The notes under the pieces were generated by a model that was not told where the DNA came from, made no database searches, and saw only the letters and a list, made by a program, of their open reading frames with translations. A DNA stretch of 64,000 nt from Primulina eburnea. Lineage: Eukaryota; Streptophyta; Magnoliopsida; Lamiales; Gesneriaceae. The stretch spans positions 28,676,277 to 28,740,276 of the forward strand of contig NC_133105.1 of NCBI RefSeq assembly GCF_022965805.1, given 5' to 3'. Positions within the stretch are counted from its first letter, which is position 1, and the number at the start of each line of letters is the position of its first letter. A program made the position numbers and the translations under genes. Shown here in pieces: positions 46,057 to 58,000 of this stretch.

Positions 46057-47395
46057 TGTAGTATCCCGATGCCTAATTTGAGTTAATTATTGGATTAATT
46101 GTATTTCGGTGGGATCGGAAGGACAGAACCGGGTTCGGATCGTCCGAAGTTGGTTCGGATCGTCCGAAGTGGGTTCGGATCGTCCGTTCTGTTCGGAGTC
46201 AGACGAGTCATGTCATGTCAGAGTTCGGATCGTCCGATCAGGGTTCGGATCGTCCGAAGACAGGTGGCTGGACACGTGGAAGACATGCAATGTTCGGATC
46301 GTCCGAAGTGGATCGGATCGTCCGAAGTGTACCGGATCGGAGCGTCCGAAGGGGATCGGATCGTCCGATCGTTGTCTATAAATAGAAGCGCGAGGCTTCA
46401 CTTTTCACTCGCCAATTCCGAGAGTTCCAGAGCGTTTTAGTCGTTTCTGATGGGTTTCTAGTCTTTTCCCGAGGTTCGGGCACTAGCGGGGAGCTACTGG
46501 TTTTGTAGCGGAGCTGTGCTCTAGTTGGGGGCTAGCGGCATCAGTAGGCTGACTACGGACGCAGGTATAGTTCTGGGTTCCCTTTGATATTTGGGAGTAT
46601 CTATTAGTCTAGTTAAGGCTTTTAGATGTGGTTTAGTGATATGGTATCACTTGGATTGTAGGCTTGATTCTAGGGCTGATTGCTAGGATCTACTGGTTTG
46701 AGGTACGAAAGTACTATCCGAGATAGCAGGATTGAGTATGCTTTACTATGTGTTGCATGTTTATATGTTGCATTATTATCTGTCATATGATGCATGGTTT
46801 ATTATGCGGCATTTGCATAATCATGTTGAGCCTGATTATCTTTGAGATAGCCTGTTGAGAGGGTGCTCAGCCCTCGTTTGTTGTGGATGGTTGGACCCCG
46901 TTGGCCGACGGTGGTCAGGTCACCGGTATATCCACAGGTTTATTTTGGTATGGGAGCCACCTCCTGGTGCGACGGCGCAGAGTGCTACATACCTTGACGT
47001 CATTTGTCTGAGCAGTATTTCGATATACCCAGATCCTGGTATCCAGTACATTTTGCATACATGCATGTCATAGTCTTGTATACTCATGCTTTCGGTACTG
47101 AGCGTTTTATGCTCACGTCCTCGGTTTATCTCTGTTTTGGACACCCTATTCGATGGGGCAGGTCTCAGGTTAGACGGTCCAGGAGGGAGTGGACAGGGAG
47201 CTGGCAGAGGTTGACCTGTAGTTGTTGGTATTTGTTCTTGGTATTTAGTTCGATCTGGTTGTTTAAGTATTTTGTACTTACAGATTCGATTGGGTTGTAT
47301 TACTGTTTTTCCGCTGTTTACCTGATTCAGTTTTAAATGTTAATTTTGCATGCTTAAGTTCTGATTAGTAGGTGATTCTGGAACGGGTCACTACA
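46057..47395 (+). repeat. 3' LTR of element G
   Basis: 1339 bases, two visible differences from the 5' LTR. Confidence 0.96.
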
Positions 47396-47467
47396 TAAAT
47401 CGCCTGGTCAGACTAAACCACAGTACTGGGCTGACAGGGAAGAATCCACTGCCACATACATAAAATC

Positions 47468-47590
47468 CCCGTTCATGCTTTAACGGGTGGATTGGTCCCC
47501 GTTCATGCTTTAAAGCATTCTAATCCTGATCTAAACCCGTTCATGACTTAACGGGGTGGAATGGTCCACGTTCATGCTTTAACGCTTTCC
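47468..47590. repeat. CCCGTT-AACGGG inverted-repeat array in LTR-IV
   Basis: Four units of CCCGTTCATGCTTTAACGGG type at 47468, 47497, 47536 and 47566. The first and third keep both arms (CCCGTT and AACGGG) around an 8-base centre that differs (CATGCTTT, CATGACTT); the second and fourth have one broken arm. Confidence 0.55.
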
Positions 47591-48004
47591 AATCCCATAC
47601 GTAAATTTGGTCACAAGACATTTAGTATACCTCAAAAACTTGAAATATTTTCTTTGCACGTCAACATACTTACTTGGTGTTGAGGGATTCATTGGATATC
47701 ACTTGGGGCCGCTACTGCACATACTAACATGAATTTAAATAGTTGACTTGCATCTCTTAGACGTAGGTACTCGAGCTCACAACCAAAGTGAATAAGTAGC
47801 TTATGACATTCTGGTTCGCTCCGGACTTGACCTCGTTTAATCATCGTACTAAACCATGACATAAAACCCCAAAACAAATCCTATATATTTACATAAATAA
47901 ATTTTAACCATGATGCTAAACCATGATATAGAACCCCGAAGCAAATCATAAAAAAAAATTAAAAATAATATTTTTTTTAAGAGGGGGTACACGGATCCTG
48001 TGTA

Positions 48005-48040
48005 GGGGTCCGGGTACGGGTCCGGGTCCGGGTAGGCTCT
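48005..48040. repeat. GC-rich GGGTCC hexamer tract
   Basis: Short imperfect tandem of GGGTCC/GGGTAC units in AT-rich surroundings, preceded by a run of T and AAGAGGGGG. A second GC-rich patch with GTGTCCGGGAAGGGG lies at about 48084-48105. Confidence 0.4.
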
Positions 48041-49109
48041 GGAATTTAGTATTTTTGAAGGAAAAAGAACACGGACTCCGTGCCGGTGTCCGGGAAGGGG
48101 TCTGGGTACCCTCTGTATGTGGAAAATCACGAAAATTCACTAACTTAATCATTCACCCTTTCAATCAAAGCCTAAGGACCATGAACCAACACCTTGAGAC
48201 TCATCCTAGGATGCTATTACATTGATTCGAACCCGTACAAACACGCCAAACGGACCCAAGCATCGACAAGTAACTTCAATACAACAATAACTCGTAATTC
48301 GGCATCGTTTTGCTTCCTAAGACTTCTATTACATCCTAAGCCAATCCCCACCCAAACGAACCACCAAATAACACCTAAATACATCCCATAACATATCTAA
48401 ATGTAGTAGCACAAGCCCGGGGATGCCCAAAGAAGCCTGCAACAAATAGCTTCAAAAACACATCACTAACATAATTTTCAGAAAACACAGTTTGAGCAGT
48501 TCCACGAAAACGGTCATAACTCACTCCAAATATTTCAAAATTTATATCAAATCCATGGTATCAAAAATTTCTGCAATTTTCATGTTGAAAGTTTTCTAAA
48601 AATCAAGACCGAAAATTCGCAGTTTTTGAAAAGACAGTAAAAACGAGATTTGTGATCCAAAAATTATTTCAAGAGTGATCCAACCATATTTGCTAAAACT
48701 CTTACACAACATACACATGATTTCCATACAACAAACATCAAAATACTTACTATGACAAGATCGATGCAGAAACGAAAGAATATACATGCCTTTTGATGGT
48801 TAGAAATACCAATATGACTATACCGACGAGAGGAAATATGCGAGGTTGATCGGGACGAACGTGGCACCGTTTTCTTGCAATAAAAGTCACCAAAATCTTT
48901 CTGGAAATTCAAAAGGGAGGGCGGCTCCTCAAGAGTGGAGGAACCCTAGGTTTTCTCTTTTAAAAATCTGAAAATAAAATGTGTAGTGTGTGTTAATAAA
49001 TCATTTAAATTTCCCCAACCTCAACTCAAAATAAAAATACCGCATTTAAAAATTTCCAAACTCGTCACCGGTCTCTATTCCTCGATCTCACCTCGAATGA
49101 TCTCCTTAA

Positions 49110-50905
49110 TGTAATGCCCGGAAATTTAATCCTAGTAATCGATAATTATTGATATATAATTTGATATGATTATGAAAGGATTAATCTGGACACGAAATAA
49201 CATTTCATTTGAAGGGTGCAATTTTTGGACAGAACTAGTGGCGTCCGAGCGGTAAGAAATGACCGCCCGAGCGCCAAAGTTCAATAGAAACACATCTTGG
49301 ACAGAAGGTGTGCCGCCCGGGCGGTAGTTTTTGACCGCCCGAGCGCCAATGTGCAATCCGGAAAGGAGTTGGACAGAGGATGCCGCGCTCGAGCGGTAGT
49401 TTATTACCGCCCGAGCGCCGACCGAAATTGATGTTAAGATGCCACGTTTCTTATGAATGCAAGTCGGATATATATATATATATGTAAATCACGTTGCAAT
49501 CATTCAGATTAAAGAAGGGAAATCGAGAAAAGGGTTCAAGAGAAGCTTCTAAAATCCTTACGCCTTTTGTGTGAAATCCGTCCGTCCGAATTGTAATCTG
49601 ACTTCAGTACTGTAATCCTATCAACGTAGGCTACAACTGGACGTACGTTTTACTACGTTTTGACATGTCTTGAAATTATGATATTGTCAGAATTGAATAG
49701 GATTCATATATGATGTTCTTGACATGTTAGACATCGTAGAATCGAAGTCAGATTGAGAAACAGACTGATTATGGAATTGTTATAAATTTTTAGGGTATAT
49801 TGATTTATACCGGACAGATTTGAATTGTGATTGAATTACAGATTGTAATGGATATGAGTTATGATTGGTAATTGATGTCTGTTGATTTGGTATTGACGGG
49901 GTTACTGAAACTGTACCATTATGCCGTTGATTTTGAATTAAATCCAGATTAATCAGATTGTTAGTAATTCGAATGGTATATTGATATGAGATTATTGGTA
50001 TTGCCATTGTCGGATTGAGGGATTGACAGAGTTTGGACTCCAGACCGAAACTGCAACGAAAGGTATAAGTCAAGGTGTATTGGGACATCGACTCAAGTAG
50101 GATATACTTGAGTTTCCCTAAATCACATACTTATTATTTGTTTATCATTGTATTTAATGATTTAATTTAAATGCTTGTTCTATGGAGTTATAGAAGCATG
50201 CATTAGACGAGTAATCTTGTGACAGAAGTACCTGATAGTGGCAGGTAACCACGGGTACATTGCACGATGTCATAAGATATGGTGATAGACCATAGTCTAT
50301 GACGGATGCGTCTGGACACTGGATGTTTGGTTATATCGACTTGGATAGAACTGGAGTCTTTTCTATTACTGTTTGTCGATATAGGAATGCCACATCTGGA
50401 CACCGGGATCCCTAGGCTAGGATTGAGTTTAGTCTGAATCGTGGAGTCACGAATATTGTCGACAGATTGGTATTGGTTACATTTCTGATTTTGATATGTA
50501 TTACTGTTATCTGTTTCATGCTTTGTATTGAACATATGACTGCATGTTCTTTGATTTATACTGGGATTTATTCTCACCGGAGTTATCCGGCTGTTGTCTT
50601 GTTTGTATGTGTACATGCCAACAGGTGGGACAGGTTCAGGGTCCCGGAGATGAGGAGATATCGTGATTAGAGTGGAGGCTCCGGACTTGGATTAGATATA
50701 GGGTCGAACACTTGATATTAGATGTTTAAACCTTGGTTAAATAAATGTTTGTGGTACAGGACTTGTACTTTTATTTTATACTGAGTTGTATTTTAGTTTG
50801 ATTTCACTACGTTCCGCATTTAAAAAAAAATTTAGACCCTGTTTTATAATTGATTAATTATTCCCAATGACGATTATGATTATGATTAGCGTCCGAGTCC
50901 CCACA
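49110..50905 (+). repeat. 5' LTR of element F
   Basis: 1796 bases, TGTAATGCCCGG to GCGTCCGAGTCCCCACA. Related to solo LTR C in its second half (TTATGCCGT block, CACCGGAGTTATCCGGCTG at about 50575-50593). Contains a dyad array of its own type, a (TA)n stretch at 49469-49484 that may serve as TATA box, and a stem TATATCGAC/GTCGATATA (50332-50340 with 50374-50382). Confidence 0.92.
49241..49421 (+). promoter_or_regulatory. Dyad array in the F LTR, different motif
   Basis: Three paired units in which GAGCGGT-like and ACCGCCCGAGCGCC arms face each other, for example GCGGTAGTTTATTACCGC near 49395-49413. The arms GCGGT/ACCGC equal those of the ACCGCACCCGCGGT motif, but the order is inside out and the centre is longer. 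Confidence 0.55.
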
Positions 50906-50910
50906 ACAGG

Positions 50911-50922
50911 TGGTATCAGAGC
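50911..50922 (+). promoter_or_regulatory. Primer binding site of element F
   Basis: TGGTATCAGAGC, five bases (ACAGG) after the LTR; the leader runs to 51164. Confidence 0.9.
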
Positions 50923-51164
50923 AATAGATCCTTGAGATTGAGATATGAGCTAGTGAGCGGGGTAGATTGCGATTTTCATTCCTGCTTTTGATTGCTAGCA
51001 TGATTTACTGCTTTATAATACATGTTTACCTGTTTAATTGATTTGATTTGAAACATGTGTTATTGAATATGAATTGGAGCTAATTTTGGATCAGCAGTAA
51101 GATGATCGGAAGAGGATTGAAACCGGATTTTGTTCGGGATTGCTAACCCTTTTGAGTTTCAGAT

Positions 51165-52977
51165 ATGCCTCCGAGAAGAGTACCGGAGCAGGGTAGTACA
51201 TCGAACCCTCCCATGGATGTGACAACGACACCCATGGAGACACTTTTGAAAAGATTTCAGTCTTTCCATCCACCTACTTTGAAAGGAACCGAAAATTCAG
51301 TGGATTGTGAAAGTTGGCTGGATGATATTGAAATGATGTTTGATTCGTTGGAATATACTGATGAGAAGAGGGTGAAACTGATAGGACACCAATTGCATGA
51401 CATTGCCAAGAACTGGTGGATTAACACAAAGAGGGCATTGGAACACCGAGGTATGATTATTACCTGGAGTGTATTTAGAACTGAATTCTATCAGAGGTTC
51501 TTTCCAGTGTCATACAGGAAGGACAAGGGAGCCGAGTTTGCGAACTTGAGACAGGGCCAACTTAACATCGAGGAATACGTGGCCAAGTTTTATTCACTGT
51601 TGCGCTTTGCTCCACATGTGGCGGATCATGATGAGGCTGTGGCGGATCAGTTCATTAACGGCCTGAATCCGGAAATATTTACGTTGGTGAACACGGGAAG
51701 ACCGAACAACTTTACCGATGCTTTGAATAGAGCCAAAGGAGCCGAAGCCGGTCTGATGAGACAGAGAGGAGCTTCGTTTATGCTTCTAGCACCGGGATCA
51801 CAGCAACCACCTCCTCGATTTGAAGGTGGCAGCAGTAGTGGTGGAAAGAGGGACTTCTTGAAGATGAGAGGAAAGCAGTTCAAGAAGTCAGGGAGCAGTT
51901 CTTCTAGTTCTGGGAGTCCTCGACAGAGCCAGAGCTATACTGGACCTATTTGCAACACTTGTGGAGGGAAGCATCCCACTGAGCAGTGCCGAGGAGTGTT
52001 TGGCAACTGCCGTATTTGCAAGCAACAGGGACACTTTGCTCGAGTGTGTCCCCGGAGAGGTGCCCAGGGATTCCAGGCAGCTGAGTCATCTGGATCAGCG
52101 ACTCAGGTAGGTAGACGACCATCTGCTGTTCATTCTTTTCAGACAGCACCGTCTACCCAGTCACAGCAGAGGCCAGGAGGAAGCCAAACAGTGAGCCAGC
52201 CTCCGAGACAGCAGGCCCGAGTGTTTGCTTTGACTGAGGAGCAGGCACAGGATGCACCTGATGATGTTGTGGCAGGTAACTGTTTCATTTCTGGTTATCC
52301 TGCGTACGTATTGATTGATACTGGTGCATCACATACATTTATTTCTGAGAGGTTTGCATTGAGTCATGCATTGCCTATTGAGTCGTTGTCTGCAGTAGTG
52401 TCTGTTTCTTCCCCGTTAGGGACAGGTTTGATATCAGTGAAGTCTGTGAAATCTTGTATACTGCAGTATGATGAGCATAAGATTGAGTTGGACTGTATTG
52501 TGCTTGGGATATCTGACTTTGATTGTATTATCGGTATTGATACATTGACCAAGTACAGGGCTACAGTCGATTGTTTCCACAAGATAGTGAGATTCAGACC
52601 TGAGATGGCTGAGGAGTGGAAATTTTACGGTAAGGGTTCTCGAGCCAGAATTCCTTTGATATCTGTAATGAATATGACACGATTATTGCAGAAAGGAGCG
52701 GATGGATTCCTGGTATATTCAGTTGATTTACTGAAATCGAGCCCATCATTGGCGGACTTGTCGGTGGTGTGTGAGTTTGCTGATGTCTTTCCGGATGAGA
52801 TTCCTGGATTACCTCCGACTCGAGAAATAAACTTCAGCATTGAGTTGATGCCAGGAACAGTTCCGATCTCGAGGGCTCCTTACAGGATGGCACCGATCGA
52901 ATTAAAAGAATTGAAAGAACAGTTGGAGGATTTGCTGGCCAAGGGATATCAGACCGAGTGTATCTCCTTGGGGTGCT
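51165..52977 (+). pseudogene. gag, protease and RT start of element F
   Basis: Starts at ATG 51165 (MPPRRVPEQGSTSNPPMD). Capsid ([37 protein letters not shown]), Ser-rich linker, zinc knuckles ([27 protein letters not shown], about 51953-52050), protease ([13 protein letters not shown], near 52308) and the start of RT to LLAKGY. There a two-base loss at about 52949 (relative to H) shifts the frame, and at 52978 element H is inserted. The frame is otherwise open. The remaining reading into H's LTR to 53042 is artefact. Confidence 0.9.
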
Positions 52978-52982
52978 CCAGT

Positions 52983-54778
52983 TGTAAGGCTCGAGAATTA
53001 TCAACTGGCATTGATGTGAGACTTGAAGAGGAGAATGCATGACATGAAAAATGTGAGTTTGAGCAAGCATGGCCGAAGCCACACCGCCCCTGCGGTGCTA
53101 GGACTACCGCACCCGTGGTGTAGGTGACAGAAAGTTGAGGGAAATGTGCGAAGCAACACCGCACCCGCGGTGCGCGCAAGACCGCACCCGCGGTGGTGAG
53201 ACCGCACCCGCGGTGATGCAAGCGTCGCACCCGCGGTAATCGACATTTTGGAAAATGCATTGCTGCCGAGAGCACAGCGCACCCGCGCCCTTATGCTACC
53301 GCACCCGCGGTAGTGCGTGTTGTTTGAAAAACATGAACAATCGTCCCTTTGCATGCAATATATGATATGTGTCTTCATTTCCTTCTTCCATTCAGTACAT
53401 GAACCGGGAGAGCTTGGAGGGAGGAGCTTTCATTCTTTTGATCTTTAACTTGTGATTTTGAATTAGTTAATGCTCCGATTTTAATTCCGAGTAGAGATTA
53501 GGATCCTTGCATCGTTGGCTACGAAAGGATGTAAGTGTTGTTCATTTCCAGCATGTTTCGAAATTCATAGGTTGGAGAAGTTATGATTTGTTTGAAGATA
53601 TGTGTTCTTGATATCTTGAGCTTGATATAGTTGCTATCGAATCGATTTTCGGACATCGTATGCCATTATTTCGAATTCCAGCCTATATGTGTATGATGGG
53701 TACCGATTTTGAAGGGTTAATGAGATTATTGTGATGTTAATGAGATTATGATATTGTTATATGTTGAGATTGAGTTACCGGTATCAAAGAAATACGCAGT
53801 TATGCTGTCAATTGTTACCGAGATGGAGTATTGACTTGTACAAGATTTTGATATGAGTTATATCTTGATAGAATGCATTGTTATATTGTCATTTCAGATT
53901 AGTTTTGACAGAGTGACATTCCGACTTCGAGACTTCGACCGACGATTCGACAAGAAAGGTATAATTCATGTGGTCTTGGGATTGCACAACTCGATTCAGA
54001 TTTGATACGAGTTTCCCTAAATCACATACTAGATTGTTATTACATTTGATTATGTAATGTATTATTTATTGAGGTATATTCGAGTCCTGAGATAGGAGAT
54101 ATTGGCAGATTTGCCAAAACTAGACGTTTCGGTGTATCGACGCATAGGAGCAGATTTGCTATGTGTGTAGACCCTCGATACAGAGTTGACCGAAGTCTAG
54201 GAATAAGACGTACTGTTGCCCCGAGTGGTTGGGTAGGTGACAGACCGTCTTATTCACACCGGGATCCCTAGATTAGAAATGAGTCGAGTCAAGATTTAAA
54301 TGTTGAATACAGATTTGTATTCTTCTACATGTTTAGATTTTATTCATGTTACTTGATATATGCTATGTTTTTGTACATGATTATGACATTGCATGCATCC
54401 ATGTTTTATACTGGGATATGTTCTCACCGGAGTTATCCGGCTGTTGTCGTGGCTGTATGTGTGCATGGCAACAGGTGGGGCAGGATCAGGGTCACGACGA
54501 GGAAGAGAGAGTTGATAGCGTGGTGATGCCGGGTGTAGCAGCAGATTACTAGTAGTTTTTGTCTAGATCTGAACTACTTGTATTTGAGATTTGAACATTA
54601 GTTGTATCGTTGTACTAGACAGACTTGTATGTATCTGGTGTTGTTTAATTATTATAAATATATGTCATGCTTTTATTATACATTTGAATTAATGTTAAAA
54701 GCAAATTTTTGACCCACATTTTCGAACAAAGATCCAATTAAATCCCAAAAGAATTGAGTTAGAGCCCGGGTCCCCACA
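52983..54778 (+). repeat. 5' LTR of element H
   Basis: 1796 bases, TGTAAGGCTCGAG to GGGTCCCCACA. Same family as the LTR of D. Contains the dyad array 53083-53311, the AATAAGACG/CGTCTTATT stem (54202-54210 with 54246-54254) and the CACCGGAGTTATCCGGCTG block (54426-54444). Confidence 0.95.
53083..53311 (+). promoter_or_regulatory. Dyad array in the H LTR
   Basis: About eight ACCGCACCCGCGGT-type units with variants such as ACCGCCCCTGCGGT and AGCGCACCCGCGCC. An AT-rich ATATATGATATG stretch follows within 50 bases. The 3' LTR copy is at 59759-59987, where several units have lost CpG cytosines. Confidence 0.55.
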
Positions 54779-54783
54779 ACAGG

Positions 54784-54795
54784 TGGTATCAGAGC
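54784..54795 (+). promoter_or_regulatory. Primer binding site of element H
   Basis: TGGTATCAGAGC, five bases after the LTR. The leader runs to 55038; it is open in frame with gag from 54916, but homology with F and D places the start at 55039. Confidence 0.88.
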
Positions 54796-55038
54796 TGTAG
54801 GTTCTGTAGACTGAGATAGAGTAGAATGAGCGGGGTAGATCGAGTCATCTTCCTTGCTTTTGAGATGCTAGCATGATTTATTGCTTTCCCTATTATATGT
54901 TGTATTGTATCTGAATTGATTTACAGCATATACTTGTCAAGCCTGAATCAGAACCGATTCTCGATCAGAGTCTATGATCAGAGGAGGGCTGAGACAGATG
55001 ATATTGGTTGTGTACTAATCAGTGTTATAATCAGATTT

Positions 55039-58000
55039 ATGCCGCCTAGACGTATACCACAGCCAGAGCAGGGTAGCACATCAGGTGCACAGATGGATGT
55101 TACCGCTAAGCCGATGGAGACATTATTGAAGAGATTTCAGTCTTTCCATCCGCCTACCCTGAAGGGCACAGAGAGTGCAGTAGAGTGCGAGAGCTGGCTT
55201 GATGATATCGAGATGTTGTTTGAGTCTTTGGCATATACTGATGAGCGACGTGTGAAGTTGATAGGGCATCAGATACAAGAGGTTGCCAAGAGCTGGTGGT
55301 TGACTACAAAGAGAGCCTTGGATCACCGAGGCATTGATATCACGTGGAAAGTCTTCAAGGATGAGTTCTATCAGCGTTTCTTCCCCGTCTCTTACCGAAA
55401 AGATAAAGGAGCTGAATTTGTGAATCTGAAGCAAGGACAGTGGAACATCGAGGAGTATGTTGCTAAATTTTCTGCATTGCTACGATTTGCACCGCATGTA
55501 GCAGGGAACGACGAGGCAGTGGCTGATCAGTTTATCAACTGGCTGAACCCCGATGTTTTTACTTTGCTAAACACGGGACGGCCTAGTACTTTTTCAGAGG
55601 CACTGAACAGAGCTAAGGGAGCAGAGGCTGGCTTGATCAGGCAGCGAGGCGCTTCCTACGGTGTTCAGGGGCAGAGACCGCCACAGCCTACTACCGTACA
55701 GTTTCCACCACCTCCTCCTCGTTTTGACAGTGGAGCTAGTGGTAGTGGCAAGAAGGAATTTCTGAAAGCTAAGGGCAAGAAGTTTAAGAAGTCCGGGAGT
55801 AGTTCATCGATTTCGAGTGTATCTCGACAGAGAGGTCAGGGTTCAGATTACAGTGGCGTGTATTGCAGCTCGTGTGGAGGACGACATGCGACAGAGCAGT
55901 GTCAAGGAGTTATGGGACGCTGCAACATCTGTAGGCAACAGGGACACATTGCTAGAGTTTGTCCCCAGAGAGGTGCACAACGATTCCAGAGCACAGGATC
56001 ATCAGCACCAGCGCCACAGATGGAGAGACAGGCATCTTCTGTACACTCCTTCCAGCCACCCTCCACACAGACTCAGCAGAGACCAGGTGGTAGTCAGACG
56101 GTGAGTCAGCCTCCCCGACAGCAGGCACGTGTTTTTGCCCTGACAGAGGAGCAGGCGCAGGAGGCGCCAGATGACGTCATTGCAGGTAACTGTTTTCTTT
56201 GCGGTTATCCTGCATATGTTTTGATTGACACAGGTGCATCTCATACATTCATATCTGAACATTTTGCATTGAGACATGCATTGCCTGTTGAGTCGATGTC
56301 TACGGTAGTGTCTATAGCTTCTCCGTTGGGGAGTGGGTTGATATCTGTGACTACTGTTAGACACTGTATGCTTCAGTTTGAGGGGCATGAGATTGATCTT
56401 GATTGTGTAGTACTTGGTTTAGCTGATTTTGACTGTATAGTTGGTATAGACATGTTGACCAAGTACAGGGCCACTGTAGATTGTTTCCACAAGATTGTCA
56501 GATTCAGACCCGAGATGACAGATGAGTGGAAATTCTACGGCAAGGGTTCCAGATCTCGGATTCCCTTAGTATCTGCTCTGACTATGAGTAGATTGCTTCA
56601 GAGAGGAGCAGAGGGCTTTCTCGTATATTCAGTAGATTTACTGAAGTCGAGCCCAGCATTGGCAGATTTGCCAGTGTTTTGCGAGTTTGCAGATGTTTTT
56701 CCTGATGAGATTCCAGGGTTGCCTCCAGTTCGAGAGGTTGATTTCAGCATTGATCTGGTACCAGGAAGTGTTCCTATTTCGAGAGCTCCATATAGGATGG
56801 CACCGATAGAGCTGAAAGAGTTGAAAGCACAGTTGGAAGATCTGCTGTCCAAGGGATATATCAGACCCAGTGTATCTCCTTGGGGTGCTCCGGTGCTTTT
56901 CGTTCGAAAGAAAGATGGTTCGATGCGATTGTGTATTGATTATAGGCAGTTGAACAAGGCAACAGTGAAGAACAAGTATCCTTTGCCTCGCATCGACGAC
57001 TTGTTTGATCAGCTACAGGGATCTTCTGTATACTCGAAGATCGATTTGAGATCAGGGTATCATCAGCTCCGAGTTAGAGATGTTGATATACCGAAGACTG
57101 CATTCCGAACCAGGTATGGACATTACGAGTTTGTTGTTATGCCTTTCGGTTTGACGAATGCACCTGCGGTGTTTATGAGTTTGATGAACCGCATTTTTCA
57201 GAGATATTTAGATGATTTTGTGATTGTGTTTATTAACGACATTTTGGTGTATTCGAAGAATTTGACTGAGCATGCAGATCACCTGAGGATTGTATTGAAG
57301 ACTTTGAGAAATGAGCAGTTGTATGCCAAACTGTCCAAGTGTGAATTCTGGCTGAGACAGGTCATCTTCTTGGGTCACATTATATCTGGAGATGGTATTG
57401 CGGTAGATCCGAGTAAAGTTGAAGCTGTGATCAGTTGGCCGAGACCGACTTCTGTGCCAGAGATACGCAGTTTCATGGGTCTAGTCGGGTATTATCGACG
57501 TTTTATTCGAGATTTCTCCAGTATAGCGAAGCCTATCACCCAGTTGACACGGAATAATATGCCATTTGTGTGGTCCGAAGATTGTGAAGCCAGTTTTGTA
57601 GAGCTGAAGAAGAGGCTGACTAGTGCGCCTGTCTTGACGATTACTGCAGGTACATGTGAGTTCGTTGTATACTGTGACGCATCTCACAGAGGGTTAGGAT
57701 GTGTTCTTATGCAGCGAGGGCACGTGATAGCGTACGCCTCTAGACAGCTGAAGCCACACGAGACCCGCTATCCGATTCATGATCTTGAGTTGGCAGCGAT
57801 CGTATTTGCACTCAAGATCTGGCACCATTATCTGTATGGCGAGAAATTCGAGATCTACTCTGATCATAAGAGCTTGAAGTACCTCTTTTCTCAGTCAGAG
57901 TTGAACATGAGGCAGCGACGATGGATTGATCTGTTGAAAGACTTTGATTGCGAGATCAAATACCATCCAGGGAAGTCGAATGCAGCAGCAGACGCCTTGA

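Larger units (their letters stand above)
40065..47395 (+). mobile_element. Element G, young and apparently complete chromovirus (lineage III)
   Basis: 7331 bases with target duplication TAAAT (40060-40064 and 47396-47400). Both LTRs are 1339 bases; I see two differences (40505 T against C, 40589 region G against T). The 1475-codon polyprotein is unbroken with all key motifs. Of all elements here it is the best candidate for recent or current autonomy. Confidence 0.96.
47401..49109 (-). repeat. LTR-IV copy 2, third part
   Basis: Continues LTR-IV after element G to the start of element F. It matches copy 1 at CCACAGTACTGGG and contains an inverted-repeat array (47468-47590) and a GC-rich hexamer tract (about 48005-48040). 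No gene is supported. Near 48480-48600 the sequence resembles LTR text seen in other plant retroelements, but I cannot name the family. Confidence 0.45.

Noticed and set aside
52978..53042. Extension of F's frame to 53042
   Set aside because: These codons belong to element H's LTR.
54916..55038. Upstream in-frame start for H gag
   Set aside because: The leader is open by chance; F, D and A begin at the MPPRR site and the leader sequence is not conserved as protein.
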